NCBI GenBank assembly: GCA_964510055.1
Contig: CAZDZY010000002.1
Location: 7,163 to 71,162, forward strand
DNA: 64,000 nt
Reading direction: 5' to 3'
DNA from: DTFZ01 sp964510055
Lineage (GTDB): Bacteria; Bacillota; Clostridia; Christensenellales; SZUA-584
The notes beneath the pieces were generated by a model. That model was not told the origin of the DNA. It saw only the letters and a program-made list of their open reading frames with translations, and ran no database searches. Positions 23,712 through 33,013 of this stretch are shown piece after piece. Positions within the stretch are counted from its first letter, which is position 1; every line of letters starts with the position of its first letter. The position numbers and the translations under genes are program-made.

Positions 23712-25131
23712 CACGGGAGACAGGGTACGCGGCACGGCAGACCGTTTATACTGGGAGGAGGAAGTTAAAACTGTCCACGACAGTTCGCTGTTGTCTTTTC
23801 CTGTTAATTTGTATGGGCCCTCCCAGGGAGCCCCCGGACCCCCCCATAGTGTTCTTGCGTGCCCGGAGCCGGCCGCTGATGATTATTACTTCTTAAGCCG
23901 CGCTCCGGAAACGAAAAGCGATCCGGGCTTTAGCATGCTGCGCAGCGATTTTCCCATACTTAACCGCCGCGTAAACGGCCGCAGGCTCGTGTGGCTCGAT
24001 AACTCCGCTACGACGCAGAAACCCAACTGCGTCATCGAAGCGGTCAGCCGCTATTACCGCGAATGCAATTCGAATGTACACCGCGGCGCGCACCGGCTGG
24101 CGGCTGAGGCTACGGAGGCGTATGAGGACGCGCGCGAGAAGATGCGTATGTTCCTCGGCGCGTCGGCGAGGGAAGAGATCGTATTCGTGCGAGGCACGAC
24201 TGAGGCTATAAACTTAGCTGCGGCGAGCTGGGGCGGCCAGAACCTGCGCGAGGGCGACGAAATATTGCTTACCGAGATGGAGCACCACTCCAATATAGTG
24301 CCGTGGCAGCTTATAGCCCAGAAAACGGGAGCTGTCATAAAAGCGGCCCCGATAAACGAGCGCGGAGAGATAGATTTGAGCGAGTATGACCGCATGTTTA
24401 CTCCGCGCACTCGCATAGCCGCCGCAGCGCACGTTTCCAACGTTCTGGGGACGGTGAACCCCGTGCGGGAGATGGCGGACATAGCGCACATGTACGGGGT
24501 GCTGTTTCTCGTGGACGGCGCGCAGTCGGCGCCTCACCTGCCTATAGACGTAAAACGCATGGGAGCCGACTTCTTCGCGCTTTCCGGCCATAAGATGTAC
24601 GGCCCTACCGGCATAGGAGTACTGTACGGCAGAAAAGAGCTGTTGTCGGAAATGGCTCCGTACCAGGGCGGCGGGGGCATGATAAGAAACGTGCGTTTCG
24701 ACATGACGCAGTACGCCGGCCCGCCCGATAAGTTTGAGGCCGGGACTGTAAACATTGCCGACGCGGTGGGTTTAGGCGCCGCGGCTGATTACCTCGGGGC
24801 GATAGGCATGGAAAAGATAAGCGCCCATGAGAAGGAGCTTACGCAATACCTGATGAGCGGGCTTTCCGGCGTACCGGGCATAAGGCTCATAGGCACCGCT
24901 CCCGGCAAGATTAGCGTAGTATCGTTCATACTCGATAATATGGAGCCTGAGATGATAGCGAAGGAACTCGACCGGAGGGGAATAGCGATAAGGGCGGGGC
25001 AGCATTGCGCCCAGCCCGCGCTGCAGCATTATGGGCTTAAGAGCACGGCCCGCGCGTCCATCGGCCTGTATAATACATTTGAAGAACTGGACCTGCTTAT
25101 AGATTCCGTTCGCGAACTTTCAGGCAATTGA
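23698..25131 (+). CDS. Encapsulin cargo cysteine desulfurase (SufS-like, N-terminal extension)
   Basis: 477 residues. Residues about 81-477 are a type II PLP-dependent cysteine desulfurase: HRGAHRLAAEAT, FVRGTTEAINLAA, EMEHHSNIVPWQ, PLP lysine 299 in SGHKMYGPTG, and catalytic Cys437 in RAGQHCAQP. The enzyme releases sulfur from cysteine as a persulfide. Residues 1-80 are a low-complexity, Pro/Gly/Asp-rich extension absent from SufS; in family 2A systems this disordered part loads the cargo. The start is ATG 23698, after AGGTGGG and inside the shell gene (14-base overlap); ATG 23677 lacks spacing for a ribosome site. Confidence 0.9.
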   Translation: MITGDTGDRVRGTADRLYWEEEVKTVHDSSLLSFPVNLYGPSQGAPGPPHSVLACPEPAADDYYFLSRAPETKSDPGFSMLRSDFPILNRRVNGRRLVWLDNSATTQKPNCVIEAVSRYYRECNSNVHRGAHRLAAEATEAYEDAREKMRMFLGASAREEIVFVRGTTEAINLAAASWGGQNLREGDEILLTEMEHHSNIVPWQLIAQKTGAVIKAAPINERGEIDLSEYDRMFTPRTRIAAAAHVSNVLGTVNPVREMADIAHMYGVLFLVDGAQSAPHLPIDVKRMGADFFALSGHKMYGPTGIGVLYGRKELLSEMAPYQGGGGMIRNVRFDMTQYAGPPDKFEAGTVNIADAVGLGAAADYLGAIGMEKISAHEKELTQYLMSGLSGVPGIRLIGTAPGKISVVSFILDNMEPEMIAKELDRRGIAIRAGQHCAQPALQHYGLKSTARASIGLYNTFEELDLLIDSVRELSGN

Positions 25132-25189
25132 TTTGGTAAGGGAGGGCGCCTCCGTCCTCCCGCTTTACTGGCCGCCGCATAAAAAAGCA

Positions 25190-25222
25190 ATAAAAAAACA
25201 AGGCATTGCCTTGTTTTTTTGT
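25190..25222. terminator. Bidirectional terminator
   Basis: ACAAGGC ATT GCCTTGT stem with A tract before and T tract after; serves the desulfurase (+) and rsgI (-). Confidence 0.85.
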
Positions 25223-25229
25223 TTCTGTT

Positions 25230-26468
25230 TTAATCGTCGATTTCCTCTTCATCGTCTTCGTGTTCGTCGCTTTCTTCATTGTCGTCTTCCGGATCGCCGG
25301 CGTCCGGTTCGTCTTCCTCATCGTCATCTTCAATTTCGCTGTCGTCGCCCGCGTCTTCATCGTCGTCTTTTTCGTCAGGTTCGTCTGTATCGTCATCCTC
25401 GCCGGTATCCGGGTTTTCCGCTTCTATATCGCCGCCGTCTTCTTCGCTGTTATGTAAGCCTTCGCCTTCCATATCGTCAGGGTAAGGCTGGTTTTCGTTT
25501 CCCGTTCCCAAAACGTTTATATACAGGTATGCAGATAAACTCTTTCCTTCCGCGCCTGCGTTTCCAACTGTTATTTTATATATATTATCTTTTTTGAGCC
25601 CGCCGCATTGAAGCAGCAATTTTTCTCCGTCTGTTTCTTTGATATCCGCCGGGTATTGTGCGCCGTTTATATCCTTCACGGTTATTGTTTCTTTGCCTGT
25701 AAACAAAACCTCTTTGGAGAATTCAACTTCTATTACGCCGTTTCCCGCGTATTTTGCTTCTACTATATACAAGCCGCCTTTTTTCGTATACCGCAGGCTG
25801 AAATCATAAACCCCGGACTTATCCTTATCGTCCATCGCATACTGCTCTTTCCTTAAGGCATTAAAAGATTCCCCGTCCAGTTTTTGAAGCGTGATATCTA
25901 CAGAAAGCCCGGCGCCCCTGACAGTCTCCAATGCCGAAGCCATAAGCTTCATCTCAGTATCCTGCGCGCGCTGCATATCGTTATCCGAGATGGTAAGAAG
26001 GACATGCCCCGTCGATCTGAGCGTGCCGTCTTTCCATGCCTGATTAATTATCTTACTCACACTGTTTTCCGGTTCTCCCAATAACGAGCCATTAACTTCG
26101 CCTAAAAGAGCATTGCCGTCTTCATTTATTGCTTCTGCTGATATTACATTTCCCCATTGGTTTACTGCAAGCCGCACTCCGGGGTTGATATTTATGTCTA
26201 TATAACCGGCGGGCGTAAACGTAATGAATGTCCCAAGCCCCAGCACGCAGATCAAAAGTGAAGCCGCAATAGCGATAGCATAACGCTTCCATGTTCTATT
26301 CTTCGGCATAGATTCCCGCCCTAAAGAGCCCTCTGCCTTTTTGGGAGCCCCGTATTCAAATTCCGCGCCTTCCTTCATCCCGCTTTTTGCCGGGATAGTC
26401 ATAAAAACTCCGTTATCTGCCAGCACGGTCGCTTCTCCGGCGCTTACCTTCATCACTAAAACGTTCAT
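25230..26468 (-). CDS. rsgI: Anti-sigma-I factor RsgI-like protein
   Basis: 412 residues. The N-terminal RsgI domain (1-55: VLVMKVSAGEATVLADNGVF) binds sigma-I in the cytoplasm; TM helix at about 63-84; an extracytoplasmic SEA-like domain starts GYIDININPGVRLAVN, with Asn95-Pro96 at the site where RsgI proteins are reported to self-cleave. A second beta domain (about 240-330) has VEFSKEVLFTGKETITV. The last 75 residues are almost all Asp/Glu. It overlaps sigI by four bases. Membrane-bound RsgI holds sigma-I until an outside signal triggers proteolysis. No carbohydrate-binding module is seen. Confidence 0.9.
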   Translation of the reverse strand: MNVLVMKVSAGEATVLADNGVFMTIPAKSGMKEGAEFEYGAPKKAEGSLGRESMPKNRTWKRYAIAIAASLLICVLGLGTFITFTPAGYIDININPGVRLAVNQWGNVISAEAINEDGNALLGEVNGSLLGEPENSVSKIINQAWKDGTLRSTGHVLLTISDNDMQRAQDTEMKLMASALETVRGAGLSVDITLQKLDGESFNALRKEQYAMDDKDKSGVYDFSLRYTKKGGLYIVEAKYAGNGVIEVEFSKEVLFTGKETITVKDINGAQYPADIKETDGEKLLLQCGGLKKDNIYKITVGNAGAEGKSLSAYLYINVLGTGNENQPYPDDMEGEGLHNSEEDGGDIEAENPDTGEDDDTDEPDEKDDDEDAGDDSEIEDDDEEDEPDAGDPEDDNEESDEHEDDEEEIDD

Positions 26469-27157
26469 CGCATATCCTCCTTTCCGAAAAACTTCGGCAG
26501 CACATAATCTTTCAAATGCTGGTATCCTCCGCTGTGGATTATATATGCCGCTATCAAATATCTCCTGTGCCTTTCAAGCAGTTTCTCGCTTACTCCCAGT
26601 TTCTGCGCTATCTGCTTTACAGGCAGCTTCTTCGTCTTTCTGATCTGTTCTTTGAGATCCTCGTCGCTGAGCATCGCTCCCAATACATAGCCGCACAGTT
26701 CCTTGCTGCTTTTATGCTTCGGCGACGCCTCCGCGAGCTGTTCCAGCTTCATTCCCCAACCGCCCAGCTCATTTACAAAATCCATTATCTCCAGCCGGCG
26801 CTCCTGCCTGTCTTCCACTATCTCCGCCTGCTGTCGCGCGGTATACTGGTCTATATAACCATCTTCTTCATTTTTCAAAACATGCAGGCCGCTCTTTTTC
26901 AGCTTTCTCCGGTTATCGATAAGCCGGTATTTAATGACCGACGCCGCATATGATAAGAAGTTCCCTTTTTCTTCTTTATATGTCTTTACCGCCTCATAGA
27001 AAGCCATAAGAGCTACGCTTATCTCATCGTCATCGCTGCCGAATCCCTGGTCGTATACGCGCCCTAATATAAACGGGCGGTATTCGGTTATCAGCCGCTC
27101 AAATTCCTCGTTGCTTTCTTTCGCGATGATCGCCCTTTCATTGACAGAAAGGCTCAT
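26465..27157 (-). CDS. sigI: RNA polymerase sigma-I factor
   Basis: 230 residues. Region 2 holds EFERLITEYRPFILGRVYDQ, DDDEISVALMAFYEAVKTY and GNFLSYAASVIKYRLIDNRR (the sigma-I -10-binding segment); the C-terminal helix-turn-helix is LPVKQIAQKLGVSEKLLERHRRYLIA. This layout is specific to the SigI group. GGAG precedes the ATG. It is first in the operon with rsgI. In clostridia sigma-I factors control surface polysaccharide or heat-shock functions. Confidence 0.93.
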   Translation of the reverse strand: MSLSVNERAIIAKESNEEFERLITEYRPFILGRVYDQGFGSDDDEISVALMAFYEAVKTYKEEKGNFLSYAASVIKYRLIDNRRKLKKSGLHVLKNEEDGYIDQYTARQQAEIVEDRQERRLEIMDFVNELGGWGMKLEQLAEASPKHKSSKELCGYVLGAMLSDEDLKEQIRKTKKLPVKQIAQKLGVSEKLLERHRRYLIAAYIIHSGGYQHLKDYVLPKFFGKEDMR

Positions 27158-27269
27158 TTGTTCTCCTTAGGCCAGGTGTAGAATGATATTTATTATATAT
27201 AAGTTACTGTTGATATTATAATATCTTTATGCTATTATTTCCACCCTTTTCATGCTGTTCATTTTTCAT

Positions 27270-27300
27270 GAGAAGGCTGCGTATAAGCGCAGCCTTCCGC
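27270..27300. terminator. Hairpin between sigI and the sensor-like lipoprotein gene
   Basis: GAAGGCTGCG TATAAG CGCAGCCTTC stem; no long T tract on either side, so termination strength is uncertain. Confidence 0.4.
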
Positions 27301-27338
27301 CAGACCCTATACCTCAGGAGAATTTATGTCCAAAACGG

Positions 27339-28508
<1,170 letters not shown>

Positions 28509-28543
28509 TTTTCTATCCTCCGTTACCGTTATTTATAATATAA

Positions 28544-28572
28544 TACGTAGCTTGCCGGTAATTTTCGGGGGT
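28544..28572 (-). promoter_or_regulatory. Candidate sigma-I-type promoter of the sensor-like lipoprotein
   Basis: On the minus strand ACCCCC (28567-28572) is followed by CGTA (28544-28547), resembling described sigma-I elements (C-rich -35 with CGWA -10). I am unsure of the canonical spacing, so this is tentative. Confidence 0.3.
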
Positions 28573-28642
28573 GGAGGCAAAAAAGTTTTCTGTTCCCGTT
28601 CCATCCCTTCTTTAATTGGCCCGCAAGTATTGGCTTCTACGC

Positions 28643-28670
28643 TTGCATAAAGGTGATATTATGCTATAAT
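28643..28670 (+). promoter_or_regulatory. Promoter of DAHP synthase
   Basis: TTGCAT (28643-28648), 16-base spacer, TATAAT (28665-28670). Confidence 0.7.
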
Positions 28671-28696
28671 AAGGAAACAACTTTTAAGAGGATACT

Positions 28697-29725
28697 ATGA
28701 ATCTTAGACTTATACGGCAGCTGCCCGCTCCAGAGGAGATAATGGAGCAGCTCCCCCTGCCTGAAAAACTGAAGGCATTGAAGAAAAATCGCGACGCGGA
28801 TATACGCGCGATATTTGAAGGAAAGGATAAACGCTTTCTGCTTATAATCGGCCCTTGCTCGGCCGACAGCCCCGAGCCGGTATGCGAATACCTCTCGCGC
28901 CTGGCAAAAGTGCAGGATAAAGTCAAAGGCAAGATACTCGTTATACCGCGCATATATACAAATAAGCCGCGCACTACTGGCGAGGGCTACAAGGGCATGC
29001 TTCACCAGCCCGATCCCGAGGGCGATAGCGACCTCGTGCGCGGCATAAAATCGATACGCAGCCTGCATATAAAAGCGATAGGCGACTTCAGCCTTCCGGC
29101 GGCCGACGAGATGCTCTATCCCGATAACTACGCTTACCTCTCCGACGTGCTTGCCTACCACGCTGTAGGCGCGCGCTCTGTAGAGAACCAGCAGCACCGC
29201 CTTACGGCAAGCGGCGTAGACGCGCCCGTAGGCATGAAGAACCCCACGAGCGGAGACCTTTCGGTAATGCTCAACTCGATAAAAGCCGCCCAGATGAGAC
29301 ACACGTATATCTACCGCGGCTGGGAGGTGGAAACGCAGGGCAACCCGCTCGCGCATGCCGTGCTTCGCGGCGCCGTGGAGCCTAACGGGCACAGCGTGCC
29401 CAACTACCACTATGAAGACTTGAGCCGCGTTACGAAAAAGTATATAGAGATGGAGCTTGCCAACCCTTCTATCATCGTAGATACCAACCACGCCAACTCC
29501 ATGCGCCGCTTTTATGAGCAGCCCCGCATAGCGAAGGAAGTGCTGCACAGCCGCACCTACGACTCGACGCTCTCTAAAGTTATAAAAGGCCTGATGATAG
29601 AGAGCTATCTCGTCCACGGCAAGCAGGACGTGGGCGGAAATGTATTCGGCCAGTCGATAACCGACCCGTGCCTCGGGTGGGACGACTCGGAAAGGCTGAT
29701 ATACGAGATAGCGGAGAGAGTATGA
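28697..29725 (+). CDS. aroG: 3-deoxy-7-phosphoheptulonate synthase (class I alpha)
   Basis: 342 residues, the length of the AroFGH type. It condenses phosphoenolpyruvate with erythrose 4-phosphate, the first step of the shikimate pathway. Visible signatures are FLLIIGPCSADS (metal Cys), PRIYTNKPRTTGEGYKG, GARSVENQQHRL, GMKNPTSGD, VDTNHANS and ESYLVHGKQDVGG. AAGAGG precedes the ATG. No chorismate-mutase or ACT domain is fused, so feedback control, if any, acts on the N-terminal arm. It stands apart from other aromatic amino-acid genes in this window. Confidence 0.95.
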   Translation: MNLRLIRQLPAPEEIMEQLPLPEKLKALKKNRDADIRAIFEGKDKRFLLIIGPCSADSPEPVCEYLSRLAKVQDKVKGKILVIPRIYTNKPRTTGEGYKGMLHQPDPEGDSDLVRGIKSIRSLHIKAIGDFSLPAADEMLYPDNYAYLSDVLAYHAVGARSVENQQHRLTASGVDAPVGMKNPTSGDLSVMLNSIKAAQMRHTYIYRGWEVETQGNPLAHAVLRGAVEPNGHSVPNYHYEDLSRVTKKYIEMELANPSIIVDTNHANSMRRFYEQPRIAKEVLHSRTYDSTLSKVIKGLMIESYLVHGKQDVGGNVFGQSITDPCLGWDDSERLIYEIAERV

Positions 29726-29743
29726 TACTGCGGGGAAAAAAAT

Positions 29744-30334
29744 ATGAAGATTAAGACGCTCGATACCAGAACATATGCGTCATCTCCGGGGGGTGTTTCC
29801 CTTTCCAAAGAAAAGCTTAAAATGCTTAGGCCTGATTTATACGGAATTAAAGCATCAGTGAAGGAAACCATCAGGGCTGTTCTTTTTGGTTGGAGTGAAA
29901 AAAGAAGAATAAAGGAACACCTGATGTTTTGTGACAGCCAGCCGGCTATAGTCGTTTCAAAACATCCGCTTGTTGTTGCGGCATACTCGGATGATATCGA
30001 CTGCGTTGTAATGCTGAAATTTCCCGATGAATATGCCGGGATATATAATCTTGACGTAAAATCAAGACTTATAACGATAAATATTTACGGCCGGGGAGAA
30101 AGCTTTCAAAACGACATATTACCCGGCGAAAGCTGTAACTATACGTGGGTAGCTTTTAACCCCTTTATTGCCGAATTCCTGACAGACGATATAGATATAC
30201 TTACACATAAAAAAGAGCAAATTGGTAACGAAATTTGGGATTATGTCTGCACACTTGCGGTTGAATATCAAATCAGGCACCCAAATGTTTGGAGAGACGG
30301 CCGGCCCGGTTTTTCTTATATATCCGCATTATAA
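29744..30334 (+). CDS. Hypothetical protein
   Basis: 196 residues, soluble, no signal peptide or membrane helix. No family recognised. It has a basic stretch (GWSEKRRIKEHL), a central beta-rich part (PLVVAAYSDDIDCVVMLKFP) and SCNYTWVAFNPF. It begins 18 bases after the DAHP synthase stop with GGGGA upstream, so it may be co-transcribed, but nothing links it to aromatic synthesis. Confidence 0.6.
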   Translation: MKIKTLDTRTYASSPGGVSLSKEKLKMLRPDLYGIKASVKETIRAVLFGWSEKRRIKEHLMFCDSQPAIVVSKHPLVVAAYSDDIDCVVMLKFPDEYAGIYNLDVKSRLITINIYGRGESFQNDILPGESCNYTWVAFNPFIAEFLTDDIDILTHKKEQIGNEIWDYVCTLAVEYQIRHPNVWRDGRPGFSYISAL

Positions 30335-30361
30335 AAACCTTAAATAACTTTTATGCGTAAT

Positions 30362-30423
30362 AAAAAACCGCCCTTTCGGGCAGTCTCTTATATGATAACG
30401 TAGGGGCGATCATTGATCGCCCT
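30362..30423. terminator. Two hairpins between convergent genes
   Basis: CGCCC TTTC GGGCA near 30369-30383 and GGGCGAT/ATCGCCC near 30404-30422, between the 29744 gene (+) and the FMN-binding gene (-). Confidence 0.5.
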
Positions 30424-30455
30424 CTTTCAATTCACTGTTCACTATTGCACAGTAT

Positions 30456-30917
30456 TTATTTTTTCGCCTGCTCCAGCAAAGCTTTCGCGGCTTCCTCGAA
30501 CTTGTTGTACGCCCAGGTCGCTCCCGACACGGCGTCTACTTTGTCCGGGTCCTGCGTTTGGAGAAGAGCGGGCACATATCCCTGCATTCCGCTCCAATTG
30601 TCGCGGCACTGCTGTATATACAACTGATAGACGTATACTTCCTCGTAAGTCTCGTCGAACACGCGGTCTTTGTTCTCATCCACGATCTTCCAATCCATCG
30701 ACTGTATATTACCGCCCTCCACGACCATCGTTCCTTCTACATGGTAGACTTCGCCGTCCCTCTTGCCGATGTATTCGTAAGTCCCGTCTTTATACGGCCC
30801 CGGCGCAGCGGTAGCAGACGGGGAGGGAGACGGGGCAGTCTCAGAGGCCGTACCGGTGCACGCGCACAGCGATGCTGCTGTTATTAAAGCCAAGGCTAAA
30901 ACAATCACTTTTTTCAT
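30456..30917 (-). CDS. FMN-binding domain lipoprotein
   Basis: 153 residues. Lipoprotein signal (lipobox near Cys18/Cys20), a Ser/Pro/Ala linker, then an FMN-binding domain. DAVSGATWAY carries the SGAT motif in which Thr134 would receive FMN through a phosphoester bond made by an ApbE flavin transferase. Such exported flavoproteins serve extracellular or membrane electron transfer in anaerobes. GGAGG precedes the ATG. No ApbE or electron-transfer partner is in this window. The domain call is strong; the pathway is unknown. Confidence 0.87.
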   Translation of the reverse strand: MKKVIVLALALITAASLCACTGTASETAPSPSPSATAAPGPYKDGTYEYIGKRDGEVYHVEGTMVVEGGNIQSMDWKIVDENKDRVFDETYEEVYVYQLYIQQCRDNWSGMQGYVPALLQTQDPDKVDAVSGATWAYNKFEEAAKALLEQAKK

Positions 30918-31058
30918 AATAAAGCCTCCTAAAAAATAAGCGTATATACCGTATGTTGGATATAAGTATATATACTGCCTATAGCGCTGTCAATTAACAT
31001 ATCTTGCTGTATTAACGTTCCATATATATGATAAAGCGATGAGGACATAATAATTCAT

Positions 31059-31394
31059 ATGAGCAGAAAAAAGCTGAAACTGATACTTCTTATTGCCGGC
31101 ATCGCGGTACTCGCGGCCGGGCTTGTTGTATTTATTATAGATATCAGCGGTTTTTCATCGCTGAGGCCGCGCGGTTTTAAAAGCCTGATGAATGAAGTCA
31201 TCCTCCCTTTCTATGTATTTGCACTTATCGGTATTATTGCGCTTAGCATTGCCGCATTTTTGCATTCAAACGATATACATGAAACCAGGCGCAGCCTAAG
31301 CGTCGTTTTAAAGACCTTCGCCTGCTTTTGGATCGCCGGCGGCGTTCTGTCGGCTGCGGCGTTTGTTTCCATATGTATATTTATTATGAGATAA
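31059..31394 (+). CDS. Small hypothetical membrane protein, three TM helices
   Basis: 111 residues: short basic start MSRKKLK, then hydrophobic helices at about 8-28, 48-68 and 88-110. A weak GAGG site lies upstream. Monocistronic, with a good terminator at 31423. No family recognised. Confidence 0.6.
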   Translation: MSRKKLKLILLIAGIAVLAAGLVVFIIDISGFSSLRPRGFKSLMNEVILPFYVFALIGIIALSIAAFLHSNDIHETRRSLSVVLKTFACFWIAGGVLSAAAFVSICIFIMR

Positions 31395-31422
31395 TTTAGT
31401 CTAACGCAGAAGTTCATAAAAC

Positions 31423-31447
31423 AAACCGCCCTTTCGGGCGGTTTCTG
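31423..31447 (+). terminator. Terminator after the 31059 gene
   Basis: AAACCGCCC TTTC GGGCGGTTT followed by CTGT. Confidence 0.7.
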
Positions 31448-31505
31448 TATCGATCCAGCCGTAGAAGCAGACGACTCTGTCTGCAAGCCCCTAATCCAAT
31501 CCTTT

Positions 31506-31994
31506 TTACGCCTGTTTCATTGCCTTTGCCAGCTTGCTTATATTCCCGGGCTTCTCCTCAGGGCCTTTTTTCCCTTCTTTTTTATTTACGCTTTCCATCA
31601 TCTTCGTTATCATCCTGTGCCCAAAACCCATCTTAGACGTGTCGAGCACTCCCCCAAAATACTCTTTCGCAATCGCAGCGGTGATCAGCTCCGCCGGAAA
31701 GTTCATGCCGAAAGCCTGCTCAACGTTATCCTCGATCCCGCTGCAAACGAACAGCCCCAGTTTCTTCGACGCAAGCTGCGCCCTATGCTCTTCCATATAC
31801 CCTTTCAGTTTCTTCTGTATCTGCCCCATATAAATAGAGCCGCCTAAGATTACAGCGCTATACCCGTCGAGAGACTCGGGCGCCTGCTTTTGGACGTCAA
31901 TTACTTCCGGATTGCCGCCTATCTCTCCGGCTAGCTTGTTTGCGCATTTTTCGGCATAGCCGTAAGTGCTTGCGTAAAGTATGAGAGTTTTCAT
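31506..31994 (-). CDS. Flavodoxin-domain protein (HemG-like)
   Basis: 162 residues with the flavodoxin FMN-phosphate loop at the start (ILYASTYGYAEKCA), then VILGGSIYMGQIQKKL and LGLFVCSGIED, as in menaquinone-dependent protoporphyrinogen oxidase (HemG) and similar small flavodoxins. In anaerobes without haem synthesis the role is more likely general electron transfer. It lies 45 bases downstream of the marR gene on the same strand and is presumably under its control. Confidence 0.8.
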   Translation of the reverse strand: MKTLILYASTYGYAEKCANKLAGEIGGNPEVIDVQKQAPESLDGYSAVILGGSIYMGQIQKKLKGYMEEHRAQLASKKLGLFVCSGIEDNVEQAFGMNFPAELITAAIAKEYFGGVLDTSKMGFGHRMITKMMESVNKKEGKKGPEEKPGNISKLAKAMKQA

Positions 31995-32039
31995 TTTTAC
32001 AGTTTTCCTTTCAGTTATATAAATTGATCAATACCCTTT

Positions 32040-32543
32040 TTATTTCTTAAGCTCCCTTTGCTGCCTTATATCCATTTCCTCTATATTGGCCGTCAGCCTG
32101 CCCAGCAATGTCCTCAGCCCGGCAAGCCCCTCGCTGCCGAGGCCATTATACAGCTCCTCCATAAAATTCTCGCTGCGCTCCTGCATACCTGCCCAATACT
32201 CGTCGCTCTTTTCGGTCAGTTTCAGCCTTACAGCCCTGCCGTCTTGCGGGTCTTCCAGAAATTCGAGGAATCCTTTTTCCTTAAGTTTCAGCGCCACCTG
32301 CTTTACGTTCTGGTGCGTGCTGCCCATTAAAGCAGCCGCTTCGCCAAGGGTGGGAGGCTCATCGAAGGCTCCGCCTATTATGATAGACAAAAACCACTGC
32401 TTTGTCGTTAAACCGGAACTTTCAAACTCCCTGTCAAGCAGAGTCTGCAGCCTGTTCGCAATAACGAACAGCGTACCTAAAACAAATTCCCTGTCCGGCG
32501 TCGCCCCGAGTTTTTCCCGGCTGGGCTGTGCTTTTTGCTTCAT
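32040..32543 (-). CDS. MarR-family transcriptional regulator
   Basis: 167 residues. TTKQWFLSIIIGGAF, then LGEAAALMGSTHQNVKQVAL (recognition helix) and EDPQDGRAVRLKLTEKS (wing) give the MarR fold. I prefer ATG 32543, nine bases after AAAGG, over ATG 32552, which touches the ribosome site. It heads an operon with the flavodoxin gene; an operator-like dyad overlaps its promoter, so it is probably autorepressed. Confidence 0.88.
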   Translation of the reverse strand: MKQKAQPSREKLGATPDREFVLGTLFVIANRLQTLLDREFESSGLTTKQWFLSIIIGGAFDEPPTLGEAAALMGSTHQNVKQVALKLKEKGFLEFLEDPQDGRAVRLKLTEKSDEYWAGMQERSENFMEELYNGLGSEGLAGLRTLLGRLTANIEEMDIRQQRELKK

Positions 32544-32578
32544 CTTACGCATCCTTTCCGTAAAGATACTATGTAATG

Positions 32579-32624
32579 TATTACCTTCATGGGTAATATA
32601 TCACCCTGTTATGTGGTTTGTCAA
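32579..32624 (-). promoter_or_regulatory. Promoter and MarR operator of marR-flavodoxin
   Basis: Minus-strand TTGACA (32619-32624) and TATATT (32595-32600), 18 apart; the dyad TATTACC/GGTAATA (32579-32598) overlaps the -10. Confidence 0.65.
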
Positions 32625-32665
32625 TAGTATTAGATAATACATAACGATAAGTATTTGCTTTAACG

Positions 32666-32690
32666 ATAAAAAAACCGCCTTTGAGCGGTT
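32666..32690 (-). terminator. Terminator after the 32702 gene
   Basis: Minus-strand AACCGC TCAAAG GCGGTT followed by a run of T. Confidence 0.8.
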
Positions 32691-32701
32691 ATTATTTTTC
32701 T

Positions 32702-33004
32702 CTATTTCCTCTTTGTCAGCTTAATATATTCTTCCTTCCCCATTGCCCATGCTTTCAGGTTAGCAAGTCTTTCCCCGTTATCTCCGTGCTCCGGCATCTC
32801 GAAAGCGGCTTTAAGTTCCGCGCACGCCAGGCTTTCGCACAACCCGCAGTGCTCATGCCCCCTCCCCGCGCAGCACTTCGCTATTTCGCACTCGCCCCAG
32901 AACATAGTTCCCCCGCATGCCTGGCACCCCGGGCAGCCGGTTTTCTCTTTCCATTCGCAGTCTCCGCAGTACGCCCCGCACATCGCGATAAGATTTCTGT
33001 CCAT
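32702..33004 (-). CDS. DUF3795 protein
   Basis: 100 residues with DUF3795 features: an N-terminal MCGAYCGDCEWKEKTGCPGCQ, ECEIAKCCAGRGHEHCGLC and a C-terminal helical part. About a dozen Cys suggest a bound metal or cluster. The function of the family is unknown. It starts ten bases after the membrane gene at 33014 and is likely co-transcribed. Two other DUF3795 genes lie at 50540 and 61442. Confidence 0.87.
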   Translation of the reverse strand: MDRNLIAMCGAYCGDCEWKEKTGCPGCQACGGTMFWGECEIAKCCAGRGHEHCGLCESLACAELKAAFEMPEHGDNGERLANLKAWAMGKEEYIKLTKRK

Positions 33005-33013
33005 AAATACTCT

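Noticed and set aside
28664..29617. 317-codon open frame opposite DAHP synthase
   Set aside because: Antisense shadow of a well-conserved enzyme; no ribosome site and a composition unlike real proteins.
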